Below are positions 18,296 through 26,759 of a DNA stretch of 38,229 bases, in pieces (position 1 is the first letter of the stretch; every line of letters starts with the position of its first letter). The notes under the pieces are model-generated. The model made no database searches, was not told the origin of the DNA, and was given only the letters and a program-made list of their open reading frames with translations. Source of the DNA: Hyphomicrobiales bacterium. Lineage in GTDB: Bacteria > Pseudomonadota > Alphaproteobacteria > Rhizobiales > Methyloligellaceae. A program made the translations under genes and the position numbers. The stretch is taken from positions 1 through 38,229 of the forward strand of contig JANQLP010000252.1 in the NCBI GenBank assembly GCA_028280515.1, read 5' to 3'.

Positions 18296-18424
18296 GCCGA
18301 AACTCCTGACTTTCGACGACGCACGCAGGCAGATTACGCTAGGACTCTGCCACTTCGCCCCACGGCGGGCAACTGCGACACGATTGCCGTGCTGGCATGT
18401 GGACGATTCACCATGCGAAGGCGC

Positions 18425-19237
18425 TTAGAGCTTGGGCAGCGGCCGGATGACATCGCGGTCGAAGCTCTTGAGGTCTTCCTCAAGTTCCGCATCCCGCACC
18501 ATCGACGACCGGTTCAGCTTTCTGATCACGGTCACGCTACCCTGACGTGTCTTGTGTGGCTCCAGCAGGCTCAGCACCTCGAACTCGGCGTTCACGCCCG
18601 CTCTGGCCTGCTGGCGTTTGATCTCGTTCGCAATCGGGTTCGGAATGAGCTGCGCCGGTTCGGTGCCGGTGTAATGTTTGGCGACGTCCCAGTACGTATA
18701 GTGCAACAGCAACATCCCGCCGTCCGCGTTGATCAGCGGCCAGAACTCCTCGATGAAGTCCACATAATCGATCAGTCCGCCGCAGTCGAACCACACGAGG
18801 TCGAGCGGCAATGTCGCCGGGTCGATCTTCCGGCTCATTCCCCGGTAGTCGCCGTCATGAAGTTCAACGACCATGTCGAGTTCGAGGTGTCTCAGCGTCT
18901 CCAGGACCTTGGGTGCGCTGGATCCTTGGACCGAATAGTCATCGATGGCGTGAAGAATCGCCATGTGATTCCGTCTGTAGTAATCGACCGAAAGCACACC
19001 TTTTCGCTCATCGCGGCCAGGGGTGGAGAGCAGGGTGCGGTCGGCCTCGAATTCCGTGGCCATGTCTTTCAGGGCCTTCGCGAGGAACGGCGTCGTATAG
19101 CCGAGACCCACTTCCATCAGCCGCCAGGAGCGCGTCATCCGAACGAGCGCGTAGAGAAGGGGCCCGACATTCTCCGTCCCCATGCCCGGAGTTCGCAACT
19201 CCTCGACCGCAGCTCGAAATGCCGAATTCAGCGCCAT
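18425..19237 (-). CDS. Class I SAM-dependent methyltransferase (O-methyltransferase-like)
   Basis: This 270-residue Rossmann-fold methyltransferase binds SAM at MEVGLGYTTPFLAKAL, near residue 40. LPLDLVWFDCGGLIDYVDF gives the acidic strand-4 motif, and LINADGGMLLLHYTYWDV the following strand, a pattern like Methyltransf_24/O-methyltransferases. The acceptor is not predictable. It lies exactly between the two TPR–2OG oxygenase paralogues on the same strand, with gaps of 129 and 63 bases, so it probably acts on the same substrate or product. Confidence 0.75.
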   Translation of the reverse strand: MALNSAFRAAVEELRTPGMGTENVGPLLYALVRMTRSWRLMEVGLGYTTPFLAKALKDMATEFEADRTLLSTPGRDERKGVLSVDYYRRNHMAILHAIDDYSVQGSSAPKVLETLRHLELDMVVELHDGDYRGMSRKIDPATLPLDLVWFDCGGLIDYVDFIEEFWPLINADGGMLLLHYTYWDVAKHYTGTEPAQLIPNPIANEIKRQQARAGVNAEFEVLSLLEPHKTRQGSVTVIRKLNRSSMVRDAELEEDLKSFDRDVIRPLPKL

Positions 19238-19259
19238 CCGACGTCTCCGATGACCAATT

Positions 19260-19284
19260 CGTCATATGTGAACGAATTATGACG
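19260..19284. repeat. Inverted repeat between oxygenase copy B and methyltransferase
   Basis: CGTCATA at 19260-19266 and TATGACG at 19278-19284 form a perfect 7-base inverted repeat around an 11-base spacer. It lies in the short gap upstream of the methyltransferase start. It could be an operator or an mRNA hairpin between cotranscribed genes; there is no T-tract. Confidence 0.4.
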
Positions 19285-19300
19285 CCTGGTGGAGGCAGTG

Positions 19301-20575
19301 TTAAGCCGGAATGATGTCGAACGCGATCGAGATGCGCGTATCTTCCGATTCGAACGGTTCGGTGCGGTGATAGAAATATGAGGGGAACAGGACGACCATT
19401 CCCTCGCGCGGCGCATAAGAGCGCACGATCGGGGTCGCAGAGGCGTTGGCGTTGTCCTGCGGACGCCCGAACTCGATCCAGCCGGCCCGATCGGACGATT
19501 CGGAGGAAATCACGCCGGGAATCTTGGCGTAATAGCAGCCGCTGAGCCAGCCGGACCGATGGATGTGCGGAGCCTGGTGGCCCTGCGAACCGAGTACGGT
19601 CGCCCAGATATCGTACGTCCATTGCTTTGGTTGTCTCGCCAGGAACGGGTGGTTGGGGTCGACCGGATGCGCCTTTTGATAGTCGCGAACGGCGTCATCG
19701 ATCATGGCCAGCAAGTGTGCAATCGGCCCCTGATCCTCGTCCTTGGACAGGTTTCCCGTCTGATGCCCCTTCATCGTGGTGTTTTCGCTGGGTTCATATG
19801 TCAGGCTTGGATGTGCGGTGCAGTGCGCGCAAAGTGCGGTATTGAACTCCGCGATGTCGGCGAACTGGGACGGGGGCGTGAAGTCCCTGGTCTCGATAAA
19901 CCGGTCGAAATCGACGAGCTTGGCCAGTTCATCCGGCCTGTGAAGCTCAAGCAGGGCCGCGGATCGAATCGCCAGGGCACCCGTGTTGCCCGATGAGAGC
20001 GCGAGACAGCGATCTGTGGCTTCAAGCGCTTTTTCCCAGTTCCCGGCGTACAAATAGGCCCGGGAGAGACTGCTCCAGACGCCAGGATCGTTTGGTGTGA
20101 CAGTCAGTGCCCGGGCATAGGCCGAGGCGGCTTCTTCGAAGTGTTGCAGTAATTGGCAAATATTACCGTAGTTTACGTGTCCGGCCGGAGAATTCGGTTC
20201 AAGCTTGCGGATCTGTGCATACGCCTCCGCGGCCGCCTGAAGGTTGCCGGCGCGTTGCCTGATGACGCCGAGATTCAGCCATGCATCTACATATTGCGGA
20301 TTGGTTTTTGTAGCTTTTTCAATGGCTTGTTGTGCGGCATCCAAATCGTTCATCTCCGCGCATACAAGCCCGTACATATTCAGGATTTGCGGATGGTCCG
20401 GGATTTTCTCAAGGAGGCTGGCATATTGCTCGGCCGCAGCGGCAAAATCACCCTGGCGATGAGCCGCCGCCGCCTGCTCAAACAATGCCTGGAGTTCACT
20501 CGAATCGGAATTGTCGGTTGGTTGAACCACGGTTCTGGCGTGTCTCTCTGTGTTGGGTGACCGTCCGGCGGCCAA
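19301..20575 (-). CDS. TPR protein with C-terminal 2OG-Fe(II) oxygenase domain (copy B)
   Basis: This 424-residue paralogue of copy A has the same plan. TPRs span about residues 30-230 (e.g. DAWLNLGVIRQRAGNLQAAAEA) and the oxygenase domain about 270-424. The presumed ligands are His337/His339 in PHIHRSGWLSGCYY and His403 in SYFYHRTEPF, with Arg414 in RISIAFD. The oxygenase halves of A and B are much more alike than their TPR halves. That fits tandem duplication followed by divergence of substrate-recognition repeats. It is the first gene of the minus-strand run, and its promoter must lie in the long non-coding stretch beyond 20575. Confidence 0.8.
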   Translation of the reverse strand: MAAGRSPNTERHARTVVQPTDNSDSSELQALFEQAAAAHRQGDFAAAAEQYASLLEKIPDHPQILNMYGLVCAEMNDLDAAQQAIEKATKTNPQYVDAWLNLGVIRQRAGNLQAAAEAYAQIRKLEPNSPAGHVNYGNICQLLQHFEEAASAYARALTVTPNDPGVWSSLSRAYLYAGNWEKALEATDRCLALSSGNTGALAIRSAALLELHRPDELAKLVDFDRFIETRDFTPPSQFADIAEFNTALCAHCTAHPSLTYEPSENTTMKGHQTGNLSKDEDQGPIAHLLAMIDDAVRDYQKAHPVDPNHPFLARQPKQWTYDIWATVLGSQGHQAPHIHRSGWLSGCYYAKIPGVISSESSDRAGWIEFGRPQDNANASATPIVRSYAPREGMVVLFPSYFYHRTEPFESEDTRISIAFDIIPA

Positions 20576-21439
20576 TGGAGGCGCAAAACACGACTGTCTT
20601 CACCGGCAATCTAGCCGTTTGCGCGCGCGTGCGGCAACGCCTCGCTGTGCCGCGGGGGCGAGTCGCCACCTGCCAGACGAGTGATTCTCGACGCAGATCT
20701 GCAGGTTTTTCGCAAAAATGCGTGCGATTCCCGGCTTTCTCTCCGCAGGATCTGTGCGCTTCGTGCCGATTCCACACCGGATATCCAGCCATTCGTCAGC
20801 GATTCTTGGGCATTTGCCGCATTGTTGTCGCATTTCGACAACGCCAAGGGGCATTGTTGCACCCTGGAGGTACGTTCCGCGCTGGAAGGCGCAGGATTTC
20901 TGGGGCAGACTCGCAACGTCAATCAGTGACGCGTTTGCGTTAGTGTACTTGATTCAGAATCAGGCAATTTGATGTATAAATGTGAATTTGCAGATTATAT
21001 GGTAATTTAATAATTTCACATCAGCAATAAAAATTACTTATAAATATTATGATGATTGAATTAACATAAAAAATATACAATTATATTTTATGTTATTATT
21101 TATTTCTGTCTATAAGTGATGTCGAATATTGAATATATTCGCATCTATACACCATGCGTCGGGGGCTGAAATGCGCGATGGGGTGGGATTGCTGAGGTCG
21201 GAACGTGGCGAAAAGCGACTGCAAATCTACCGACGTGGCGTAAATGCAACACGCTTTAAGAGAATGCGAGAGGAATGGTGCATTTCAGTTTACGTTTCCA
21301 GGGGCATTGGGTAGGCATATCAGCAAGTCAGCACAAGCCAACGCGAATTGGAGGCTTGGCTTGGCGTTCAGGACAGAGGTCCACGAGACAACCTGTTTTG
21401 AAATCAACCTTTGGTCAAAAGAACAAGTGGAGATGGACA
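20576..21439. other. Long non-coding region with an AT-rich core upstream of the porin
   Basis: I see no convincing gene in these 864 bases. The part from 20576 to about 20930 has normal GC and only weak frames in all directions, none with family character. From about 20940 to 21120 the sequence drops to very high A+T with runs such as tacaattatattttatg. A GC-normal leader of about 300 bases then runs to the porin start. It must hold the promoter of oxygenase copy B (-) and of the porin (+). A long 5' untranslated region or a small RNA is possible. TGATTCAGAATCA at 20950-20962 is a symmetric 13-mer near the AT-rich edge. Confidence 0.6.
21123..21141. repeat. AT-rich inverted repeat upstream of the porin
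   Basis: CGAATAT (21123-21129) and ATATTCG (21135-21141) are a perfect 7-base inverted repeat with a 5-base spacer, at the porin-side edge of the AT-rich segment. Its position suits an operator or a leader hairpin for the porin gene; no regulator can be named. Confidence 0.4.
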
Positions 21440-22723
21440 ATGATTGGGGGACTTAAGCAAACGACTAGTCGTTTGGCCATCGCCGCGGCGGCCGGTTTGT
21501 TCACGGGCGGTATCGCCCTGGCGCCTGCCCAGGCGGCCGATCTGGGCGGCGACTGCTGCGCGGACCTCGAAGAGCGTGTGGCTGAGCTCGAAGCCACGAC
21601 TGTCCGGAAGGGCAATCGTAAGGTTTCGGTGAAGCTGTCAGGTCAAGTCAACCGTGCGATCCTGTGGTGGGACGACGGTGAAGACAGCGACGTTTTCTTC
21701 GTTGACAACGAGCAATCTTCTTCGCGTTTCCGTATCACCGGTAGCGCAACGATCAGCCCGGGCCGTACAGCCGGTTTCCGGATTGAAGCGGACTGGTTCA
21801 TTCAGAACAACTCGAGCATCGTCTCAAACTGTGACCCGGACTCCTTCGCGATTGTCGGCCCGGCACGCTGTCAGGCTCTGGCAAACATCACCGGTAACGG
21901 TGGGTTCGGTACGGGTACGACGAACTCGAAGAACGTCACCGACATGCGGTGGACGGAAGTCTGGATCAAGGACGAAAGCCTCGGCAAGCTGTCACTCGGT
22001 AAGGGCGACACGGCATCGAACGGTTCTTCGGAAGTCGATCTGTCCGGCACGTCCGTTGCTCAGTATGCCGGTATGGCCGACGTTGGCGCGAGCTTCATGT
22101 TCCGCACCAGCGGCGGTGGCTACAGCGGCATTCGTCTTGCTCAGGTTTACAGCCAGCTTGACGGTCTGAGCCGTCGGAATCGCATCCGCTACGACACCCC
22201 GTCGTTCGGTGGCTTCACTCTCTCGACCTCGTATGGTGCCGACGACTTCTGGGATGGCGCTCTGCGGTTCAAGAAAGAGTGGAACAGTGTTCGTTGCGCA
22301 TGGGCCGGTGCTATCGCTCATGACACCAACGAAGACGACGATGATTTCTGGCGCTACAGCACCTCGGGTTCGTGCATTCATACCCCGTCGGGTCTGAACC
22401 TTACCCTTGGTTATGCTGAAGACGATGAAGGCGGTTCGAACACGTTCGATCAGAACTGGTGGTTCGTGAAGGTCGGCATCTCTCGCCGCTGGAACTCGCA
22501 CGGCAAGACGAGCATCTCGGTTCAGTACGCACAGAACGAAGACAAGCTCGTTTCAGGTGATGAGACCGAATCATGGGGCGTGGCCTTTGTGCAGAACATC
22601 GACTCGGCCGCAATGGAACTGTACATGGCATACTCGCACCACGAGTATAGCGATAACATTCCGGGTACGGTTGGCTTCGATGATCTCGACTTCTTCCTTG
22701 CCGGCGCACGGATGAAGTTCTAA
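21440..22723 (+). CDS. Outer-membrane porin
   Basis: The 427-residue porin starts at ATG 21440, with GGAG eight bases upstream, and has a signal peptide ending APAQA. The mature protein opens ADLGGDCCADLEERVAELEA, a short coiled coil with two adjacent cysteines that probably trimerises in the periplasm. Alternating beta strands follow (KVSVKLSGQVNRAILWWDD, SRFRITGSATI, GRTAGFRIEADWF), and the chain ends in GARMKF with the C-terminal Phe needed for BAM-mediated insertion. Codon use is more biased than in neighbours, as in highly expressed genes. The open frame extends upstream to 21275 without signal-peptide character, so that part is leader. A strong terminator follows 27 bases after the stop. 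Confidence 0.92.
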   Translation: MIGGLKQTTSRLAIAAAAGLFTGGIALAPAQAADLGGDCCADLEERVAELEATTVRKGNRKVSVKLSGQVNRAILWWDDGEDSDVFFVDNEQSSSRFRITGSATISPGRTAGFRIEADWFIQNNSSIVSNCDPDSFAIVGPARCQALANITGNGGFGTGTTNSKNVTDMRWTEVWIKDESLGKLSLGKGDTASNGSSEVDLSGTSVAQYAGMADVGASFMFRTSGGGYSGIRLAQVYSQLDGLSRRNRIRYDTPSFGGFTLSTSYGADDFWDGALRFKKEWNSVRCAWAGAIAHDTNEDDDDFWRYSTSGSCIHTPSGLNLTLGYAEDDEGGSNTFDQNWWFVKVGISRRWNSHGKTSISVQYAQNEDKLVSGDETESWGVAFVQNIDSAAMELYMAYSHHEYSDNIPGTVGFDDLDFFLAGARMKF

Positions 22724-22749
22724 GCCTCAGGCTCAGAAGCGAAATCAGA

Positions 22750-22776
22750 GGCCGCCCCTTCGGGGGCGGCCTTTTT
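22750..22776 (+). terminator. Rho-independent terminator of the porin gene
   Basis: GGCCGCCCC (22750-22758), a TTCG tetraloop, GGGGCGGCC (22763-22771) and then TTTTT (22772-22776) make a perfect 9-pair stem with a U-tract. It lies 27 bases after the porin stop. Confidence 0.95.
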
Positions 22777-22968
22777 CGTTGTTGGTATCGTCCTTCTCAA
22801 GAGATCCGGCCCGGAGCCCGCTGGCGTTGGGCGAATTCGTTGCAAATTCGCCACGCCTGATTTTCCCCAATTCAAAAACCACCTGTTTTAGCAATACCTT
22901 AAGAGCATTTGTTACATGCTTGAATTGTTGGGCTCATCGGACGATCTTATAGGTGAGGAGAAAATCCG

Positions 22969-23346
22969 GTGTTTCGCAAACGATTCGCGATCAGTGTAAG
23001 TGCATTTGCAGTCTGTGCCTTCATGGCGACGGGTGCGCATGCATTTGAACAGACGCCGCTTCCTCAAGCTTCATCGTCGGCAGTTCCGCCGCAGGTCACC
23101 GCACCGGCGCTTGCGCCGGGTCTGTCACTCGACAGCCAGGCGAAAAACCCTCAACCCGAAGAGCAGAAGCAGCGCGGTGTCAGGATTCCGGGATTGGGAA
23201 CTGTTACCCTTCCGAAGCTCAATTTCGGGCTCGATCTCATGTACGGATCGCCGGAAGCAGACGACACCGAGCTTGGCTTCACCAATGACGCCAACCCTGG
23301 AGACGACGATCTCAGAATCATGGGCAAGGTGAAGCGTCGGTTCTGA
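22969..23346 (+). CDS. Small exported protein, unknown function
   Basis: The 125-residue product starts with GTG at 22969 after a strong GGTGAGGAG ribosome-binding site. A clear signal peptide runs to ATGAHA, leaving a mature chain of about 100 residues that begins FEQTPLPQ. A Pro/Ala/Gln-rich linker is followed by GVRIPGLGTVTLPKLNFGLD. The only tyrosine lies in DLMYGSPEADDTELGF, close to acidic residues, and the chain ends with a basic VKRRF. The C-terminal half, with alternating residues and a terminal Phe, could form a few outer-membrane strands or a surface peptide. I recognise no family. It sits between the porin and pcs, and has its own upstream AT-rich promoter-like region (about 22860-22950). 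Confidence 0.7.
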   Translation: MFRKRFAISVSAFAVCAFMATGAHAFEQTPLPQASSSAVPPQVTAPALAPGLSLDSQAKNPQPEEQKQRGVRIPGLGTVTLPKLNFGLDLMYGSPEADDTELGFTNDANPGDDDLRIMGKVKRRF

Positions 23347-23522
23347 TGCCGGGCTGGATGTGATCGCCAAAACCGCGGCGTTGCATATTGCCAATTCTGT
23401 TGGGTTCCTCCGTAATCTGACCATTCCACCTGTACCGTACACTCGCGCCGTGTGCCGGCGGTTGCAGGAGAACGCGTCCGAGAGTTGGTTTTCGGTGCAA
23501 TAGGGGGGATCGAAGACGAGCG

Positions 23523-24224
23523 ATGCGCACGAAAATCTACGCCGCTGCCGTTCATCTATTGACGGCGTCAGGTGCGGTTTGTGGTCTTTTTGCCTTGCAC
23601 ACTGCGGCATCGCATGACTGGCGTGCCGCATTTTTGTGGCTTGGCGCTGCGGCCGTGATCGATGCGATCGACGGCCCGATGGCCCGCCGGGTTCAGGTGG
23701 ACAAGGCTCTTCCGCGGTTCAGCGGTGTGACACTGGATCTGGTCGTCGACTATCTCACCTATTGTGTCGTGCCCGCGTTTATCCTCATGGAGAGTGGACG
23801 TCTCGGTGAGACCTTTGCCCCGGTTGCCGGCGCATTGATTCTGTTGGGTTCGCTGTACCACTTTGCCGACAAGAAAAGCAAAACGGGGGATGGATTTTTC
23901 ATCGGTTTTCCAGCGATTTGGAATGTCGTGTGCCTCTATGCGTTCGTGTTCCACGCCGGGTCGAACGTTGTACTTCCGATCGTGATTGTCTTGACGATTG
24001 CGACAGTCTTGCCTTTGAAATGGGTTCATCCATTGCGCACGAAACAGTGGCGGTTGCCCACGGTCGTCGCCGTTTCCCTGTGGTCCATTGCGGCGCTGTA
24101 CGAGGTGGTCGCGGGCTTCCCGGGCACAATCGCGACGCGAACGATATTTGTTCTGGTCGGTATCTATCTTGTCGGCGTCGGCGTGATGCGGACCTTTCTT
24201 GCACGCGGCACGCTTAACGCGTAG
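23523..24224 (+). CDS. pcs: Phosphatidylcholine synthase
   Basis: Pcs condenses choline with CDP-diacylglycerol to make phosphatidylcholine in the inner membrane, a pathway typical of alphaproteobacteria. The 233-residue product has the CDP-alcohol phosphatidyltransferase signature in the variant form of Pcs: DAIDGPMARR (near residue 50) followed by FSGVTLDLVVDYLTY, with its spaced aspartates. About seven to eight hydrophobic helices are visible. A GGGGGA run lies about ten bases before the ATG. It implies that the cell can take up and use choline. Confidence 0.93.
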   Translation: MRTKIYAAAVHLLTASGAVCGLFALHTAASHDWRAAFLWLGAAAVIDAIDGPMARRVQVDKALPRFSGVTLDLVVDYLTYCVVPAFILMESGRLGETFAPVAGALILLGSLYHFADKKSKTGDGFFIGFPAIWNVVCLYAFVFHAGSNVVLPIVIVLTIATVLPLKWVHPLRTKQWRLPTVVAVSLWSIAALYEVVAGFPGTIATRTIFVLVGIYLVGVGVMRTFLARGTLNA

Positions 24225-24568
24225 TAGGGCGCCCCATTTCGAAACAGGATGTCGATCCCGTTTCGGTTCGCCGAATGTGACATTCTGACCGACCTGATGC
24301 GTGTGATGGTTAATGCGGCGGGAATTGGCGGCAGGAATGCAATGGGTGCGAATTCAATAAACTTTTATATATCAGATGTTTGATGAACTTTCTTGAGATT
24401 TGGCTGTCTGTTGCGAAGCGATTGCGGTGCGCTGGCGCGGCCGTTGCATGGGATGCAACCGGGAGTGCATTGCCGATTGTTCACATGCGCTGCCAAAAAA
24501 ACGTCACTTTTTCGGAGCGGTATCCGCGCCCTTATTGCGAGACAATCATCCAACAAGGTTTCCCCCCA
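24225..24568. other. Intergenic region with one hairpin
   Basis: These 344 bases separate pcs from the next secreted-protein gene. CGAAAC-A-GGAT (24240-24250) pairs with ATCC-C-GTTTCG (24255-24265) around GTCG, a 10-pair stem with one mismatch just after pcs. It lacks a T-tract, so it is at best a weak terminator or an RNA-stability element. An AT-rich patch at about 24350-24380 may hold the promoter for the next gene. The open frame running through here has no protein-like character before 24569. Confidence 0.5.
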
Positions 24569-24958
24569 ATGAAAAGACTTCTCTTTTGCGTGGGCTTGAG
24601 CCTCGCGGCAACCGGCATCGCCCAGGCCGCCACATCAAGCCACATGTCCGGTGCAGAGTTGCGCAAGGCGGTGTCTGGCAAGACCGTGTATCTCAGCACC
24701 AGCGGCATCGTGGTGCCGATTTCGTATCGGTCGAACGGAACCATGCAGGGCAAGCTACAGGCTCTTGCCGCGGCATTTGCAGGCGGCAACAAACCGGCGG
24801 ATGCGGGGCGTTGGTGGATTTTCAAACACCAGCTTTGCCAGCGTTGGAACAACTGGCTGGGCAAAAAGTCTTACTGCTACAAGCTCACCCGGCAGGGCGA
24901 CAAAGTCACGTGGGTTCGCAGCGACGGCCGGCGCGGAACGGCGCGTATCGGCGGCTAG
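24569..24958 (+). CDS. Small exported protein, DUF995-like
   Basis: The 129-residue product starts at ATG 24569 with signal peptide MKRLLFCVGLSLAATGIAQA. The mature part carries SGAELRKAVSGKTVYLSTSG, SNGTMQGKL, RWWIFKHQLCQRWNNW and SYCYKLTRQGDKVTWVRSDG. This order (GKTVY, NGT, GxWxxxxxxLC, CYxL) resembles small periplasmic alphaproteobacterial proteins of the DUF995 kind, of unknown role, with two cysteines that may pair. It ends three bases before the stop of the convergent TPR–sulfotransferase-fold gene. Confidence 0.75.
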   Translation: MKRLLFCVGLSLAATGIAQAATSSHMSGAELRKAVSGKTVYLSTSGIVVPISYRSNGTMQGKLQALAAAFAGGNKPADAGRWWIFKHQLCQRWNNWLGKKSYCYKLTRQGDKVTWVRSDGRRGTARIGG

Positions 24959-24961
24959 CCA

Positions 24962-26551
24962 CTAGGTCTTCTGATCCCGGGCGTCGTGCAGCCACTCCTG
25001 GTAGGGGGTGGCGCAGCCCACATCGCCCGATATCTCCATATCGGGTTTTGCCGGCGCCTTCATACCGCAAAGCTTGGCAACGCGTGCGAGAGTGGCGCCG
25101 GGGTCAGCCACCATATCCTCATATGACAGGACGAGGGCGCGGTCTCCGACCTTCGCCGCCCACATGTCGACCATGCGGTCGTGCAGTTCAAGATATCGGT
25201 ATATATCCTTGATATCGTACGCGAATTGGTTGGTGTTTGCCTGGTACAGATAGGCGAAGATGCGAAACGCGATATCATCGTGGTTGCGTTTCAAAAAGAC
25301 GAATCTCGCATTTGGAACCAGGTCCGAGAGCCGGCCGACGTCGGAAATGACGCCGGGATGTGTCACGGTGACAAGGCGCGCGCCATCGGCGAAAGCCGCG
25401 AGTGCATTGTCGTAGATCTCCGAAATCAACTCATCTGCGTCGCTCGGCAGATTTGCCAGAAACCGCTCACTCAGCAGACCGGCACGTTGTGACGTCTTCT
25501 GTGCCGTGTCGCGAACGATAGTGTGCTCCGAGCCGAGCCGTACGCCGTCCAAAGCGCCAACCAGCCTTTCCAGCGTCGTCTTGCCGACGCGTGAGGGCCC
25601 GAGAATGAAGAGCGAGACGGGTTCCTCTTGTGCCGGTTGACGTTGTTTGCCGTTGCCCCGCGGTTGCCATTGGTCGGCGCGCTCGAACAACGCTTCACCC
25701 TGGGCGAAATAGACTTGCCGTTGCGGAATGGTCTCATTGGCGATCCGCCTGTTCGCCTTGGCGAACGTGTCCCACGCCTCCTTGTGGCGGCCGAGCTTGT
25801 CGAACGTGATCGCGCGCGCGAATGCCATGGAGAGATCGGCGAGCGTAATCGTCGACGTAAAATATTGGACCGCCTGTGTCGGGTCCGGATTGTCCGCTGC
25901 TTCCTGCTCGAGCGCATCGAGTTCCGAGATGAGGTCGATCCCTTCGAGCGGTATCGGAAAATCGGCGAGAATCTGGAAGATGTGGGCCTTTTCGTGTGGC
26001 GTTACGGATTGTGCCAGAATTGCCTTCAGCGTCGACAAGGCCTCGTCATACCGGCCAACGCTCGCCTGACAATGGCCCAACCTGACTTTCGCGCTCGTAT
26101 TGTCCCTGTCGCGCGCCAGGGCCGTCTCGAAATGGTCTGCCGCGCCCGCATAGTCGTTCTGCGTCAGACAGACTTCGCCCATGAAATAGTGCGGCATGGA
26201 CTCATTTGGCGTCAGCGCGATTGCCTTTTGCAGCGCCTCAACCGCGCAATGAGTTGCGCCGAGCTCCAGGTGGACCTTGCCGAGGTTTCCAAGAACCGTC
26301 GGGTCGTTGGGGTTGATCAGGCGTGCGCGCATGAGGTGCGGCAGCGCCGCCGCGTAATTGCTGTGCTGCATGTAGATGACGCCCGCCATGACATGTGCGC
26401 GGGCATAGTCGGGATACGTCTCGATCAGCGCCTTGCAGGCCTCGATTGCGCCTTCGGCATCGCCGGAACGGAACAAGCTGCCGGCCTGGGACAAGTCCTG
26501 ATGCGCGTCCTGAGCCTGCTGGACGGAGTATTGCGAAGCCTGTTGGGTCAT
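24962..26551 (-). CDS. TPR protein with sulfotransferase-fold domain, Walker-A-like loop (copy 1)
   Basis: The start MTQQASQYSVQQ at 26551 has AGGAAA upstream and gives 529 residues. N-terminal TPRs (about 15-180, e.g. PTVLGNLGKVHLELGATHCA) lead into a P-loop domain. Its 5' loop reads LFILGPSRVGKTTLERL (loop 318-325), a GxxxxGKT pattern where TPR-sulfotransferases normally have PRSGTT. The rest keeps sulfotransferase landmarks: PNARFVFLKRNHDDIAFRIF for the 3'-phosphate-binding strand and helix, and VLSYEDMVADPGATLARVAKLCG. It may transfer sulfate from PAPS or bind another nucleotide. Sequence upstream of 26551 in frame is non-protein-like. It is divergent from copy 2, a close relative, across about 208 bases. 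Confidence 0.78.
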   Translation of the reverse strand: MTQQASQYSVQQAQDAHQDLSQAGSLFRSGDAEGAIEACKALIETYPDYARAHVMAGVIYMQHSNYAAALPHLMRARLINPNDPTVLGNLGKVHLELGATHCAVEALQKAIALTPNESMPHYFMGEVCLTQNDYAGAADHFETALARDRDNTSAKVRLGHCQASVGRYDEALSTLKAILAQSVTPHEKAHIFQILADFPIPLEGIDLISELDALEQEAADNPDPTQAVQYFTSTITLADLSMAFARAITFDKLGRHKEAWDTFAKANRRIANETIPQRQVYFAQGEALFERADQWQPRGNGKQRQPAQEEPVSLFILGPSRVGKTTLERLVGALDGVRLGSEHTIVRDTAQKTSQRAGLLSERFLANLPSDADELISEIYDNALAAFADGARLVTVTHPGVISDVGRLSDLVPNARFVFLKRNHDDIAFRIFAYLYQANTNQFAYDIKDIYRYLELHDRMVDMWAAKVGDRALVLSYEDMVADPGATLARVAKLCGMKAPAKPDMEISGDVGCATPYQEWLHDARDQKT

Positions 26552-26759
26552 CGGGTTTCCTGAGATTAGGCCTGGAGCCGGCGTTATCGCGACGCCGGGC
26601 GCAGCCACAAGACGGATGGGGCAGGCTATAGCATTCCAGACGCCCCGCCGCGTCTCCTTTTTTGCAATAAAATTGCCTTGGTTCTGGAGGGCAATGTGGC
26701 ATAAGTCGCACCGGAATGGTGTTTGGAGCCCGTTGAGCAGGCTGCGCAGGTCGTTTGGC
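26552..26759. promoter_or_regulatory. Divergent intergenic region between the paired TPR–sulfotransferase genes
   Basis: About 208 bases separate two head-to-head paralogues and must hold both promoters. I see no clear sigma-70 boxes; a T-rich stretch at 26656-26665 is the only marked AT patch. The region shortens if copy 2 starts at ATG 26694, which has GGAGG three bases upstream. Confidence 0.4.

Noticed and set aside
17939-19282. A 447-codon plus-strand frame
   Set aside because: It runs antisense to a TPR–oxygenase and a methyltransferase that both have clear motifs.
20949-20964. FNR/FixK-like box TTGATTCAGAATCAGG
   Set aside because: The half-site spacing is five rather than four and the last base of the second half differs, so it does not fit the consensus.
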